A stretch of 64,000 bases of DNA from the NCBI GenBank assembly GCA_965213905.1, contig OZ243922.1, positions 744,001 through 808,000 on the forward strand, given 5' to 3'. The stretch's first letter is position 1, and the number at the start of each line of letters is the position of its first letter. The stretch is from SIRX01 sp965213905 (GTDB taxonomy: Bacteria > Actinomycetota > Rubrobacteria > Rubrobacterales > Rubrobacteraceae). Positions 40,113 through 49,109 of this stretch are shown in pieces. The translations under genes were made by a program, and so were the position numbers. The notes under the pieces were generated by a model, which saw nothing but the letters and a program-made list of their open reading frames with translations, searched no databases and was not told where the DNA came from.

Positions 40113-41273
40113 ATGCCGGAGGCGATAGTAGTAGGAGCCGGGGTCCTGGGCGCGAGCACGGCCTTCCATTTGGCGGAAAAAGGGATCGAGACCCTCGTCC
40201 TGGACCCGAACGGGCCGGCGGGAGGCTCTACGGCCCGTTCCGGCGCCCTCGTCCGGTGCCACTACCCAACCTCCCTGGAGGCCGACCTCGCCTGGGAGAG
40301 CCTCACCGAATACTTCGAGCCCTGGGGAGAGAGAATCGGCGGCGGCTGTGGTTTCACCCGCACCGGCTTCGCCTACCTCGCGGGAGAAGACCGGGTGGGG
40401 GCACTCCGGCATAACGTAAACCTGCAGCGCAAGGTTAACGTACAGACGGAATTGATGCGTCCGGAAGACCTGGCCGGTCTAGACCCTTCGCTAGACCTCG
40501 ACGGCGTGGCGTTGGCCGCTTACGAGCCCCGCGGCGGGTACGCGGACCCTACGGCTACCACGGTCGGTTTCCTGCGGGCGGCGCAGGAACGCGGCGCGGC
40601 TTTCGGACGTCGGCGGGTCACAGGGTTACGGGTCCGGGGTGACAGGATTTCCGGGGTGGAGACGGAAGACGGGCTCCTGGAGGCCGATGTCGTGGTGCTG
40701 GCGGCCGGGGCGTGGTCGGTTCCGCTGGCGGCGGGTGCCGGCCTAGAGTTACCGATAAAGCCCGTGCGGGTCCAGGTGGCGCTCTTCGGGCGGCCTTATA
40801 CGCTGCCCACGCACCTCACCGTTATAGATTCGGTCTCCGGGTTCTACGCGCGTCCGGCCGCCGAGCGGGCCACGCTCATCGGCCTGCGGGATAGCTACGA
40901 GTGGTTGGCGGACGCTGAACGCTGGAACCCGCGTCCGGACCGCGAGTTCGTAGAAAAGGCGGCGGGGTTGCTCGGGGGGCGCTTGCCCGCCCTCGGAGGC
41001 GCACCGTACCTCACGGGCCGGGCCGGCGTGCTTGACACGACCCCGGACGGGCGGCCGGTTCTGGGGCCGGCGGGTCCCGAGGGGCTTTACCTAGCCGTGG
41101 GCTGGAGCGGAACCGGCTTCAAAAAAGCGCCCGCCATAGGTAACGAGCTGGCGTGCTGGATCTCCGAGGGGCGCCCCAAGAGGCGCGGGCTAGAAGCGTA
41201 CGATCTAGGCCGCTTTCGTACCGGAAACCTCATCTTCGGAGAATACGAACCCGTTGCGAGGAGCCCGCACTAG
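40113..41273 (+). CDS. FAD-dependent oxidoreductase (DAO family)
   Basis: 386 aa. The FAD-binding GAGVLGASTAFHLAEKG and the second motif GGSTARSGALVRCHYPT mark the DAO family (sarcosine oxidase beta, glycine oxidase and D-amino acid dehydrogenase relatives). The C-terminal VLDTTPDGRPVLGPAG, then GLYLAVGWSGTGFKKAP, is typical of the sarcosine oxidase-like group. The substrate is not readable, but an N-methyl or cyclic amino acid is likely. It is 5 nt from the malic enzyme and its stop overlaps convergent menE by 4 nt. Confidence 0.85.
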   Translation: MPEAIVVGAGVLGASTAFHLAEKGIETLVLDPNGPAGGSTARSGALVRCHYPTSLEADLAWESLTEYFEPWGERIGGGCGFTRTGFAYLAGEDRVGALRHNVNLQRKVNVQTELMRPEDLAGLDPSLDLDGVALAAYEPRGGYADPTATTVGFLRAAQERGAAFGRRRVTGLRVRGDRISGVETEDGLLEADVVVLAAGAWSVPLAAGAGLELPIKPVRVQVALFGRPYTLPTHLTVIDSVSGFYARPAAERATLIGLRDSYEWLADAERWNPRPDREFVEKAAGLLGGRLPALGGAPYLTGRAGVLDTTPDGRPVLGPAGPEGLYLAVGWSGTGFKKAPAIGNELACWISEGRPKRRGLEAYDLGRFRTGNLIFGEYEPVARSPH

Positions 41274-42724
41274 GTTTGATTTTCCAGGTGAACTCGCGAC
41301 GCGAGGCTACGAAATAGTTCCCGGTCCGGTTTCATCCTCCCGGCGTCCGCGTGCGCCGGCCAATCGTGGAAAGCAACCGGCACTTTAAAGCGGGGCAACG
41401 TTTTTTCCAATTCTCCGGCCAGGTTCTCCGGTGGCGCCGCATCATCGGCCATCTTGACAAAAGCCACCGGGCGCCGGCCGAACTCCGCGTCCGGTACGGG
41501 CGTCACGACGGCCCTCTCGACACCGTTCAGAAGTTCGAGCGCGGCTTCGATCTCCTCCGGCTGCACGTTCTCCCCGCCGGAGATGAAAAGGTTGTCCGAG
41601 CGTCCCAGCACCCGGAGGTTCCACGAAGCGTCGAACTCGCCCAGGTCCCCGGTGTGGAACCAACCTTCCGCGTCTAAGGGCCGCTCCACCCTACCTCCCT
41701 CGACGTAACCGGCGAATAGGGTCTTCCCGCGGACCAATATTTCTCCCTCCCCGGACACCGAAACCTCGCGGTGGTCCAACACGCGCCCCGCGGTACGGAA
41801 ATCTGTAAAGCCAGTCCCGGTTTCGGATGGTGTGGCGGTGACTTGAGAGGCCGTCTCCGTGAGACCGTAGCTGTTGCGTACCGGCAAACCTCGTCCGGCG
41901 GCCTCTTCCAGAAGGGACTCCGGGGCCGGGCCTCCCCCGAGCAGGATCGCTGTTAGACCGCCGGTCTCCGGCTTTTCTCTCAGGAGGCGCCGGAGTTGGG
42001 TGGCGACGAGTGATACGTGCGTGATCCCGAGTTCCTCGATAGAACGCCCGGACGACGCGCCGGGCTCCGGCAGGGCGACCGTGGCCCCGGCGAGCAGGCA
42101 CCGGAAGAGGATCGAGACCCCCCCCACGTGGTAGAGCGGTAGCGAGAGGAGCCAGCGGTTACCGGGACGAAGCCCTATGTTTCCGTTGGACCCGAGCGCG
42201 CTGTAGTAATGATTACCCAAAGTGTGGAGCGCGGCTTTCGGTCCGCCGGTGCTACCGGAGGTAAAGATAATGGTGGCCGGACGTTCCAGCGAAAGGAGAC
42301 CCGGCTCGCCAGGACGTTCCTCCGGCGGACCGGGCAACGCCCCGGGCGAAAGACCGACAATCTTCCGCGGCAAATTTTCCAAAATCTCTCCATCTTCGGA
42401 GACGAGAACCGGGCAACCGGATTTACGGAGCAACCTGAAAACGCCCGCCGCGGGCAGGCGAGTACTGAGAGGAACCGAAACCGCCCCGACCCTTAGAAGG
42501 GCTAACAAGAGCACGATGTATCGCTCGTCTTGGGGTAGGTAGAGGGCCACCCGCACGCCCGGACCACAGCCTTTCTCCGAAAGCCAGGCCGCCGCCGATG
42601 ACACCCTCAGGTCCAACTCCGCGTAGCTAACGGCTCTCCCGACACCGAGGACGGCGGTCGCATCCGGCGCGGCGAGCGCCGCGGCCCGCAGCGGGCACCG
42701 AATCTCTCCGGGTCTCTTTTCCAC
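41270..42724 (-). CDS. menE: o-succinylbenzoate-CoA ligase
   Basis: 484 aa from GTG 42724. An acyl-adenylating enzyme with the P-loop ATIIFTSGSTGGPKAA, NSYGLTETASQVT, the GWFHTGDLGEFD hinge and ISGGENVQPEEIEAAL. Its place at the end of the men operon identifies the o-succinylbenzoate ligase. The catalytic Lys in the C-terminal domain is probably in GRMKPDRELFR. Confidence 0.93.
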   Translation of the reverse strand: MEKRPGEIRCPLRAAALAAPDATAVLGVGRAVSYAELDLRVSSAAAWLSEKGCGPGVRVALYLPQDERYIVLLLALLRVGAVSVPLSTRLPAAGVFRLLRKSGCPVLVSEDGEILENLPRKIVGLSPGALPGPPEERPGEPGLLSLERPATIIFTSGSTGGPKAALHTLGNHYYSALGSNGNIGLRPGNRWLLSLPLYHVGGVSILFRCLLAGATVALPEPGASSGRSIEELGITHVSLVATQLRRLLREKPETGGLTAILLGGGPAPESLLEEAAGRGLPVRNSYGLTETASQVTATPSETGTGFTDFRTAGRVLDHREVSVSGEGEILVRGKTLFAGYVEGGRVERPLDAEGWFHTGDLGEFDASWNLRVLGRSDNLFISGGENVQPEEIEAALELLNGVERAVVTPVPDAEFGRRPVAFVKMADDAAPPENLAGELEKTLPRFKVPVAFHDWPAHADAGRMKPDRELFRSLASRVHLENQT

Positions 42725-42733
42725 GAGTTTATT

Positions 42734-43840
42734 CTAGCCTCTAGAAGAAGCGAGTACTTTCAGCAGATCCCGTCGGAGTTCCCGTTTGGCGTGGCTTACC
42801 CGAGATATATCTATCCGGGGAGCTTTTATGTCCAGGGATGGCTCCAGAACGTCTTGCTCCAACTGCCGGTAGGTATCCAGGCCGGCGGCGACGTTACCGC
42901 CGCCGGTCGCCGCCGAGAGCGCCACGAGAACCCGCATGCCGACGCCGGTTTCGTACGCGGAGCTTACGACCGGTGACATCCCGGCGCGACGGGCCTCCTC
43001 CGCCAGGCGGAGCGTTCGGGAGATGCCGCCGACCATCGTGGGTTTTATTATTACGGCCCGGGCGTAATGATGTCCCGCAAGATCCCCCGGCGGCATGCCG
43101 ACCAGCGATTCGTCTAGCGCGACCGGAACCTTACACTCACCCGCGAAACGGGCCAGCCCGGAAGGGTCTGCGAGCGGCTCTTCGAGGTACTCGAACCGCA
43201 CGTCCGCCACGGCGCGGGCAAAAGCCGCCGCCACCTCGAAAGCCCAGGCCCGGTTGGCGTCGAGCCGGAGCGCCACGCCCCCACCGAGCACCCCCCGGAC
43301 AGAGCGTACCAACCCGGCGTCCTCTTCCACCTTACGACTCCCAACCTTCAGCTTTACAGCTTCGTAGCCAGCCTCCCGAAACCGGCGGGCCTCCCCCAAG
43401 ACCTCCCTGAAAGACCCACTGAGCAAGCCGTTTACCGGCACCGAAGCTACCGGCGGGACACCGATGAACTCCGTCAAAGTCTCACCTTCGTTCGCGGCGT
43501 GAAGGTCGTAGACGGCCGACTCGACCCCGAACCTCACGGAAGGCGACAGGCCGGCCTGAAGCGGGCCTCGAACGGGGCCGTCGTTAGAGAATAGTCCGGC
43601 CGGGGTCAGATCTCCGCCGACCAACGAGGACGCGAGGTAAGACAACTGCCGGGCGGCTTCCCGGGTGGTCTCACGGCTGAAGCCCGGCAGCGGGGAGGCT
43701 TCTCCCAGGCCGGTTGCGCCGTTCTCCCCGAACAGTTCCAGCAGCAACCCTTCGCGCTCGTAGAGTTTACGGCCCTTCAGCATCAGCGGTGCGGCCAGGG
43801 GTAGACTGTAACGGTAGAGTGTAAAGCCGGAGATCTTCAG
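42734..43840 (-). CDS. menC: o-succinylbenzoate synthase
   Basis: 368 aa, an enolase-superfamily barrel: YEAVKLKVGSRKVEED (the Lys pair KxK), LRLDANRAW and EYLEEPLADP (metal ligands), VALDESLVG, and the second Lys in AVIIKPTMVGG. It dehydrates SHCHC to OSB. No ATG, GTG or TTG lies near the expected N-terminus. The best candidate is CTG at 43840 within CTGA at the menB stop, giving MKISGFTLYRYSLPLA. The frame open far upstream overlaps menB and is shadow. Confidence 0.9.
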   Translation of the reverse strand: MKISGFTLYRYSLPLAAPLMLKGRKLYEREGLLLELFGENGATGLGEASPLPGFSRETTREAARQLSYLASSLVGGDLTPAGLFSNDGPVRGPLQAGLSPSVRFGVESAVYDLHAANEGETLTEFIGVPPVASVPVNGLLSGSFREVLGEARRFREAGYEAVKLKVGSRKVEEDAGLVRSVRGVLGGGVALRLDANRAWAFEVAAAFARAVADVRFEYLEEPLADPSGLARFAGECKVPVALDESLVGMPPGDLAGHHYARAVIIKPTMVGGISRTLRLAEEARRAGMSPVVSSAYETGVGMRVLVALSAATGGGNVAAGLDTYRQLEQDVLEPSLDIKAPRIDISRVSHAKRELRRDLLKVLASSRG

Positions 43841-44688
43841 GGGCGGCGTGGGAAGTCTGAGAAGTCCGGACGGCGCTTCTCTTTGTAGGCGTCGCGGCCT
43901 TCCTGGGCCTCTTCGCTGCCGTAGAAAAGGAGGTTCGCGTCGTGGGCGAGTTGTTGGATACCGGCAAAGCCGTCCTCGTGGGCGTGGAAGCTCGCCTTCA
44001 GCATCCGCAGCGCGAACGGTGAGCGATCTAGCATCTCCCGGCACCAGCGTACGGTCTCCGTCTCCAACTCGGCGAGTGGTACTACGGTGTTGACGAGGCC
44101 CATGTCGAGCGCCTCCCCGGCCGAGTACATCCGGCAGAGGAACCAGATCTCCTTCGCCTTCTTCGGCCCGACGAGCTGGGAGAGCACCGAAGCCCCGAAA
44201 CCGCCGTCGAAACTCCCGACTTTGGGCCCGACCTGCCCGAACTTCGCGTTGTCCGCGGCGATGGTCAGGTCGCAGACAACGTGCAACACGTGTCCCCCGC
44301 CGACCGCGTAACCGGCGACCATGGCGACCACGGGCTTGGGGCAGCGCCGGATCTGGACGTGCAAATCCGTAACGTGGAAGCGTCCGACCGAGGCGCCGCC
44401 GGGGGTGCGCTGCGGGTCGTCCGGGTCTTCCAGGTATCCGGCGTCGCCGCGCACCTTCTGGTCGCCGCCGGAGCAGAACGCGTCCGGACCCTCGCCGGTC
44501 AGGACGATAACCCCAACCTCGGGGTCTTCGCGGGCGTCGTCGAGCGCCCGCTGCATCTCCACGACCGTCAGGGGACGGAAGGCGTTGCGAACCTCGGGAC
44601 GGTTTATGGTGATCTTGGCGACCCCCTCCGCCTTCTCGTACTTTATGTCGGTAAACTCTCCGGCTGTTTCCCACGCGATGTTAGTCAT
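43837..44688 (-). CDS. menB: 1,4-dihydroxy-2-naphthoyl-CoA synthase
   Basis: 283 aa crotonase fold. Characteristic MenB residues are INRPEVRNAFRPLTVVEM, FCSGGDQKVRGDAGY, VAGYAVGGGHVLHVVCDLT, and the C-terminal Tyr/Ser region GPKVGSFDGGFG. It cyclises OSB-CoA to DHNA-CoA. It lies 8 nt downstream of menH and overlaps menC at CTGA. Confidence 0.96.
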   Translation of the reverse strand: MTNIAWETAGEFTDIKYEKAEGVAKITINRPEVRNAFRPLTVVEMQRALDDAREDPEVGVIVLTGEGPDAFCSGGDQKVRGDAGYLEDPDDPQRTPGGASVGRFHVTDLHVQIRRCPKPVVAMVAGYAVGGGHVLHVVCDLTIAADNAKFGQVGPKVGSFDGGFGASVLSQLVGPKKAKEIWFLCRMYSAGEALDMGLVNTVVPLAELETETVRWCREMLDRSPFALRMLKASFHAHEDGFAGIQQLAHDANLLFYGSEEAQEGRDAYKEKRRPDFSDFPRRP

Positions 44689-44696
44689 AGCGCGAA

Positions 44697-45482
44697 TTAT
44701 ATGGATTCGAGAAAGCCTTGCAGTAAGCCGATATACGCGGCCGGGTCTTCGGAGTGCACGTTATGTCCCACTTCCAGGATAGAGACGAAGTCAACCGTCG
44801 GACTCTCGGCCTCCATTCGGCGCCCGACGCCGACGAATTTCTCGTCCAATCCTCCGGCGACGGCCATCGTTGGCACCGTCAACCCGCCAAGCTCATCCCA
44901 CAGTGAAGACTGGCTGCCCGTTCCCATTCCTCGTAAAGAGCGCGCTAGTTCCACCGGCTCGTTTCGTCGACGCGTTTCGATAGTCTGGCGCAGAAACTCC
45001 TCGTTCTGCACCAGCGAAGTAAAGAGCGGCTGCCGGTACCAGTCACGCAGGAAGCTATCGAAGTCCCCGGATTCGAGTCGCACGGCCTTTTCTTCGTCGG
45101 CCCGACGGCGGGTGGCCCGTTCTTGCAGGCTCTCCAATCCCGGCGAGGCGGATTCGAGAAAAAGGGCGGAGCATCTTTCCGGACGGCGCAGCGCGGAGTA
45201 GAGCGCCAGACGCCCACCCATCGAGTAACCTACTATCGCGGCACTATCTATCCCTAGCTCATCGAGTAGGTCGGCTAGAGAACCACCCGTACCCTCCATC
45301 GTGTAGTTCTCGGGTGGCAGCCCGAGCGAGGCGCCGTGCCCCGGCAGATCTACGGCGATGCAGTAAAACCGTTTCCCGAGAGCCGCTGCGGTTGCGTTCC
45401 AATCGGCCGCCGAGCCCATAAAGCCGTGCAGAAAGAGGATTGCCGGGCTTTCCGGTTCACCTGAGAGGGTATGGTTCAGCAA
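44697..45482 (-). CDS. menH: SHCHC synthase MenH (alpha/beta hydrolase)
   Basis: 261 aa alpha/beta hydrolase. HGFMGSAADWNATAAAL, then VDLPGHGAS, the nucleophile elbow VGYSMGGRLALY (Ser) and the late His in EVGHNVHSEDP. The FMGSAADW opening and position between menD and menB identify MenH, which removes pyruvate from SEPHCHC to give SHCHC. It is 21 nt downstream of the amphi-Trp gene. Confidence 0.9.
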   Translation of the reverse strand: MLNHTLSGEPESPAILFLHGFMGSAADWNATAAALGKRFYCIAVDLPGHGASLGLPPENYTMEGTGGSLADLLDELGIDSAAIVGYSMGGRLALYSALRRPERCSALFLESASPGLESLQERATRRRADEEKAVRLESGDFDSFLRDWYRQPLFTSLVQNEEFLRQTIETRRRNEPVELARSLRGMGTGSQSSLWDELGGLTVPTMAVAGGLDEKFVGVGRRMEAESPTVDFVSILEVGHNVHSEDPAAYIGLLQGFLESI

Positions 45483-45503
45483 TCTCGAACCGTAGTTCGG
45501 CCG

Positions 45504-45731
45504 TCAGTCAGGGTTGGTCCACTTGAGCTGGAACTCTAGTTCTTCTTCGTTCTCCTCGCGTTCGTGTTCGACGTTGAACTCGGCGCGGGCGGGCACGTAG
45601 ATCCTCTCCCCGGCTACCTGGATCTCGAACCTCTCGTTCTTCTCCAAAGCGTCGGCCAACCGCCGCAACTTCGCCACGAACTCGGCCGTCGAGTAGACCC
45701 TTTCTACGTCCCTGTCTCGTTTCTCGCCCAT
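45504..45731 (-). CDS. amphi-Trp domain protein
   Basis: 75 aa. STAEFVAKLRRLADALEKNE, followed by RFEIQVAGERIYVPARAEFN and a C-terminal acidic EELEFQLKW strand with Trp, is the amphi-Trp domain pattern. The domain is small and of unknown function. It is unusual as a link in the menaquinone operon, between menD (62 nt upstream) and menH (21 nt downstream). Confidence 0.75.
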   Translation of the reverse strand: MGEKRDRDVERVYSTAEFVAKLRRLADALEKNERFEIQVAGERIYVPARAEFNVEHEREENEEELEFQLKWTNPD

Positions 45732-45793
45732 CGTTTCTCCTCTCCCGAACGTCGTTGCACAGTACTCCCCATCAGATTACCTTATCTCGCGGC

Positions 45794-47551
45794 TTACAGG
45801 GGTAAATCGGCGGCGGACTCCTGCAAAAACCGCCGGTGCAGGGCTACGTTCTCTTCGCGGTCGGTGAAAACCTCGATCAGGGCCGGGGTACTCCGGCTAC
45901 AGGCTACTTCATAAGCCTCCTTAAAGTCCGCCACCGATGCCGGCCGTTTGTAGTCCAGGCCGAACATCGCCGCCGCCTCCTCGAAACCCAGCCCGTGCGG
46001 CGTGCCGAAATACGGCTCGAAGAACTTGTCGTGCTGCACGACGGGTAGGAACGAGAATATGCCGCCACCGTCGTTGTTCAGCGCAACCACCACTACCGGC
46101 AAGTCCCTCAGCATAGAAAGAGAATTCAGGTCGTGCAGGAGCGCGAGGTCCCCTATGAGCAGCGTAACGGGCCTCCCGGTCCCCCGGGCAAACCCGGCGG
46201 CGGTCGCCACGGTGCCGTCTATGCCGCTCGCCCCCCGGTTGGCGGCCACGGGTACCGCGGGACCATCTACTGCTGCAAAAGTATCCGCGTCCCGGATCGG
46301 CATGCTGCTCGCGAGTACGAAACCGTGCTCCTCTGGTATGTGACGTGAAATAAAACGGGCGAGGAGAGGCTCGCTGAGTTTCTCTTCCCCGCTTGCAAGC
46401 TGGTCTATGCGCCCTTCTAGCTTCTGCGAAGCCGCCGTCCAACCCTTTCTCCAGGAGCCGGGGGTAGCATTCGGGCATCGTGTAGCAGCCCGCGCCACCG
46501 CTTCGCAGAAGCCTTCGACCCCGGCTTCCACACTCCGCGTAACACGATGACCGGAATCCAGGCGGAATGGGTTCTCCCGCACGACGACGTACGGGTTCGG
46601 CCGCGCACCGGCCAAGAACTGTTCCAGACGCTTGGAGAGCGCACGCCCCCCGAAGTGGAGCACGGCCTCCGGCGCGTGAGAATCTCTGAAACCGTCGCCG
46701 GCCAGGAGCGCATCGTAGTAGGGCACGAGCACGTCCGAGTTCACCCCGAGCCGGACCTGCGAGCCGATGTCCGGCAACAACGGCCAGCCTAGCGTTTCGG
46801 CCAACCGCAGCACGGCCTCTCCCTGACCCCGGGACTCCAGACGACCCGCTACTACCAGGCCACGCCCGGCTCCCCGCAACTCATTCCACAGGCTTTCGAC
46901 CTCTTTTTCGTCCACCGTCGGCCCCGAAGCCGCATAGCGGGTATAAGGTACGCCCCCATCGCGCAGAAGCTCGATCGCGCCGCTTTCTTCATCTTCATTT
47001 TTAGGGTTAGGTAGAAAAGGTTCGCGGAACATGAGGTTGAGATGTACCGGGCCTTTGGGGGCGCGGCGGGCACGGTATACGGCCTGGTCCACGGTGGTCA
47101 AAACTGAGGCCGGATCTACGGATAAGTCCGGGGCGGGCAGGTCGAAGCTCCAGCGGGTGTACTCACCGAAGATGTTTGGCTGGATTATGGTCTGGTTTGC
47201 CCCGGTTTGGCGAAGCTCCGGCGGGCGGTCGGCGGTCAGCAGGATCATCGGCACGGAGTCCGTCGAGGCCTCTACGATGGCGGGCAGGCCGTTGGCCACG
47301 GCGGTACCGGAGGTCGTGATCCAAGCCGCAGGCCGCCCGGTAGCGCGCGCGTATCCCAAGGCGGCGAATGCCGTGCCACGCTCGTCGAAGTGAACCAGAG
47401 GTTTAGCTCTAGGGTTCTCCGAGAGGGCCGCGACCAGCGGGGTCGAGCGGGAGCCGGGTGCGACGCAGAAGAAGTCTACGCCGTTTCGGACCAGTTCCTC
47501 GACTACGAGCTTTGCCCAGAGGCGGTTAGCCCGGGCGGTTTCCGGGGTCAA
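45794..47551 (-). CDS. menD: SEPHCHC synthase MenD
   Basis: 585 aa from TTG 47551 with AGGAT upstream; the frame open to 47752 overlaps menF and is shadow. A thiamine-diphosphate enzyme with RANRLWAKLVVEELVRNGV, APGSRSTPLVAAL, HFDERGTAFAALGYARATG, GTAVANGLPA and NNDGGGIFSFLP near the cofactor site. It adds 2-oxoglutarate to isochorismate with loss of CO2. It overlaps menF by 26 nt. Confidence 0.93.
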   Translation of the reverse strand: MTPETARANRLWAKLVVEELVRNGVDFFCVAPGSRSTPLVAALSENPRAKPLVHFDERGTAFAALGYARATGRPAAWITTSGTAVANGLPAIVEASTDSVPMILLTADRPPELRQTGANQTIIQPNIFGEYTRWSFDLPAPDLSVDPASVLTTVDQAVYRARRAPKGPVHLNLMFREPFLPNPKNEDEESGAIELLRDGGVPYTRYAASGPTVDEKEVESLWNELRGAGRGLVVAGRLESRGQGEAVLRLAETLGWPLLPDIGSQVRLGVNSDVLVPYYDALLAGDGFRDSHAPEAVLHFGGRALSKRLEQFLAGARPNPYVVVRENPFRLDSGHRVTRSVEAGVEGFCEAVARAATRCPNATPGSWRKGWTAASQKLEGRIDQLASGEEKLSEPLLARFISRHIPEEHGFVLASSMPIRDADTFAAVDGPAVPVAANRGASGIDGTVATAAGFARGTGRPVTLLIGDLALLHDLNSLSMLRDLPVVVVALNNDGGGIFSFLPVVQHDKFFEPYFGTPHGLGFEEAAAMFGLDYKRPASVADFKEAYEVACSRSTPALIEVFTDREENVALHRRFLQESAADLPL

Positions 47552-49001
47552 GCCCGAGTATCCTGGTGAAGTCGCCGATTTTCTGCTCGATCTCCGCCCA
47601 TTCGTCTTCGGCGGTGGAGCCTGCAACGATGCCGGCCCCGGAGAAGAGGAAGAGTTGCCGGCCCGAGACAAGCCCGGAGCGGATACCGACGGCAAACTCG
47701 GCGGAGTCGGCCCCGATCCAACCAACAGGCCCGGCGTACCAGCCCCGATCAAAGGGTTCGAGAGCCCGGATCTCCTCCAGGGCCCCTTTCCGGGGGTATC
47801 CTCCGACGGCCGGCGTAGGATGCAGCGCGTCCAAGACCTCAGCGTCCGAGATGCCTTCTTTTAAAGTCCCCCGCACACCGGAGACCATGTGCCGGCGGCG
47901 CGTGAGCTTCATCTCCGAGGCACGCCCCTCTACCTCCAACTCGTCGCACAGCGGTGCGAGGGACTCGCGGATGCTGACCCGGACGTACTCGTGCTCGGAG
48001 CGGTCCTTCTCGCTGTTCAACAACTCTTTACGCAGGTCTTGGTCGTCGAGCTCCGAAGTTCCGCGGGGACGGGTGCCCGCGACGGCCTCGCTGAAGACTT
48101 TGTTTCCTTCGCGCCGAAACAATCGCTCGGGCGTAGCCCCGACAAAAGCGGCGCCCTCCCCCGGCTCGAAGTAGAAGTGGAAGCAGTCGGGCGTGGCGTC
48201 TTTCAGTTTTCGGGCGAGCAGGGTTGCCTCCAGGTCGTCCTCGAACTCCAGCGTCGCCCGGCGGGCGAGCACGGCCTTTTTCAAACGACCTTCTTCGAAG
48301 TCTGCCAACGCCTGATCCACGTTGGTCCGCCAGCCGTCGAAGCCCGGGGCGTCGGTCCGGGACACCGGCGCGGGCAGCCCTCGGTCCCGGCTTTCATCGG
48401 AGAGAGATAGCCCTTCTATCTCTTTCAAGATTTCTTCGCGACGGTCTGTGTCGCGGGGGAGGACCAGGTTGCAGGCCAGCGTCGCTTCTCCGTGGCGGGA
48501 GATCAACTCGAACCGCGGCAACACGAAGCGGTAAGCCCCGAAGGTTCGCCATTCGGCCCCAGGCTCACCCCCGGCATCGAAGCGTAGCCCACCGTAGTAG
48601 CGCAGACGCGGGTCCCCGGAAGATAGCAGTGGCGCCAGACGCTTTCTCAACTCGGCGGGATCTCCGGCGACGCTGGGATCTCCGGTGCCGCTGCCCTCGT
48701 GCAGATCCGCAGCCCCGGCGGCCGCCACCTCCACACCGTCCTCGCGCCCGGACCAGTACGACTTCGGCCCCAACGGCTGATCCTGAAGCCACGACATCGG
48801 GTCCAGGCGTCCGACGGGGAGTTCTATGCGCGCGACGCGCGGTTCAGATTCGGTGTCCCGTAGAACCGGTTCTTCCGGTCCGGGCCGGAATAGCGCCCGG
48901 CTCACCAAGTCCGCGAGCGTCCACCGTACGCGGTCCGGCGTTTCCTGAAGCGCCCTCGCGTCCTCGTCCGGTACTAGACTTCTCTGTTCCCTACTTAACA
49001 C
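47526..49001 (-). CDS. menF: isochorismate synthase MenF
   Basis: 491 aa from GTG 49001. The chorismate-binding fold shows FVGATPERLFRREG, SEAVAGTRPRGTSELDD, EKDRSEHEYVRVSIRESL, HMVSGVRGTL and the C-terminal ALHPTPAVGGYPRKGAL, with FSGAGIVAGSTAEDEWAE. It isomerises chorismate to isochorismate, the first committed menaquinone step. It opens the leftward men operon. Confidence 0.93.
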   Translation of the reverse strand: MLSREQRSLVPDEDARALQETPDRVRWTLADLVSRALFRPGPEEPVLRDTESEPRVARIELPVGRLDPMSWLQDQPLGPKSYWSGREDGVEVAAAGAADLHEGSGTGDPSVAGDPAELRKRLAPLLSSGDPRLRYYGGLRFDAGGEPGAEWRTFGAYRFVLPRFELISRHGEATLACNLVLPRDTDRREEILKEIEGLSLSDESRDRGLPAPVSRTDAPGFDGWRTNVDQALADFEEGRLKKAVLARRATLEFEDDLEATLLARKLKDATPDCFHFYFEPGEGAAFVGATPERLFRREGNKVFSEAVAGTRPRGTSELDDQDLRKELLNSEKDRSEHEYVRVSIRESLAPLCDELEVEGRASEMKLTRRRHMVSGVRGTLKEGISDAEVLDALHPTPAVGGYPRKGALEEIRALEPFDRGWYAGPVGWIGADSAEFAVGIRSGLVSGRQLFLFSGAGIVAGSTAEDEWAEIEQKIGDFTRILGLDPGNRPG

Positions 49002-49036
49002 GGCTCGTTTATTTTCTCCCTAATAGCTGAGAACAT

Positions 49037-49042
49037 ATTGTA
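49037..49042 (-). promoter_or_regulatory. extended -10 of the men operon
   Basis: On the minus strand TACAAT sits in the context TTGCTACAAT, an extended -10. No clear -35 lies 17 bp upstream. Transcription would start about 30 nt before the menF GTG. Confidence 0.5.
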
Positions 49043-49109
49043 GCAAGGTGTATAGGACTGCCGTGCGTTTACTCTCACAATGCTGTGTCAGTCCCGACGC
49101 GGGGAGGGT

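Noticed and set aside
42734..44674. 646-codon frame joining menC to a region opposite menB
   Set aside because: Only the part from about 43840 resembles MenC; the rest is an out-of-frame shadow of menB.
47552..47752. 67-residue N-terminal extension of menD
   Set aside because: It overlaps the end of menF and is Ser/Pro-rich; TTG 47551 matches the family start.
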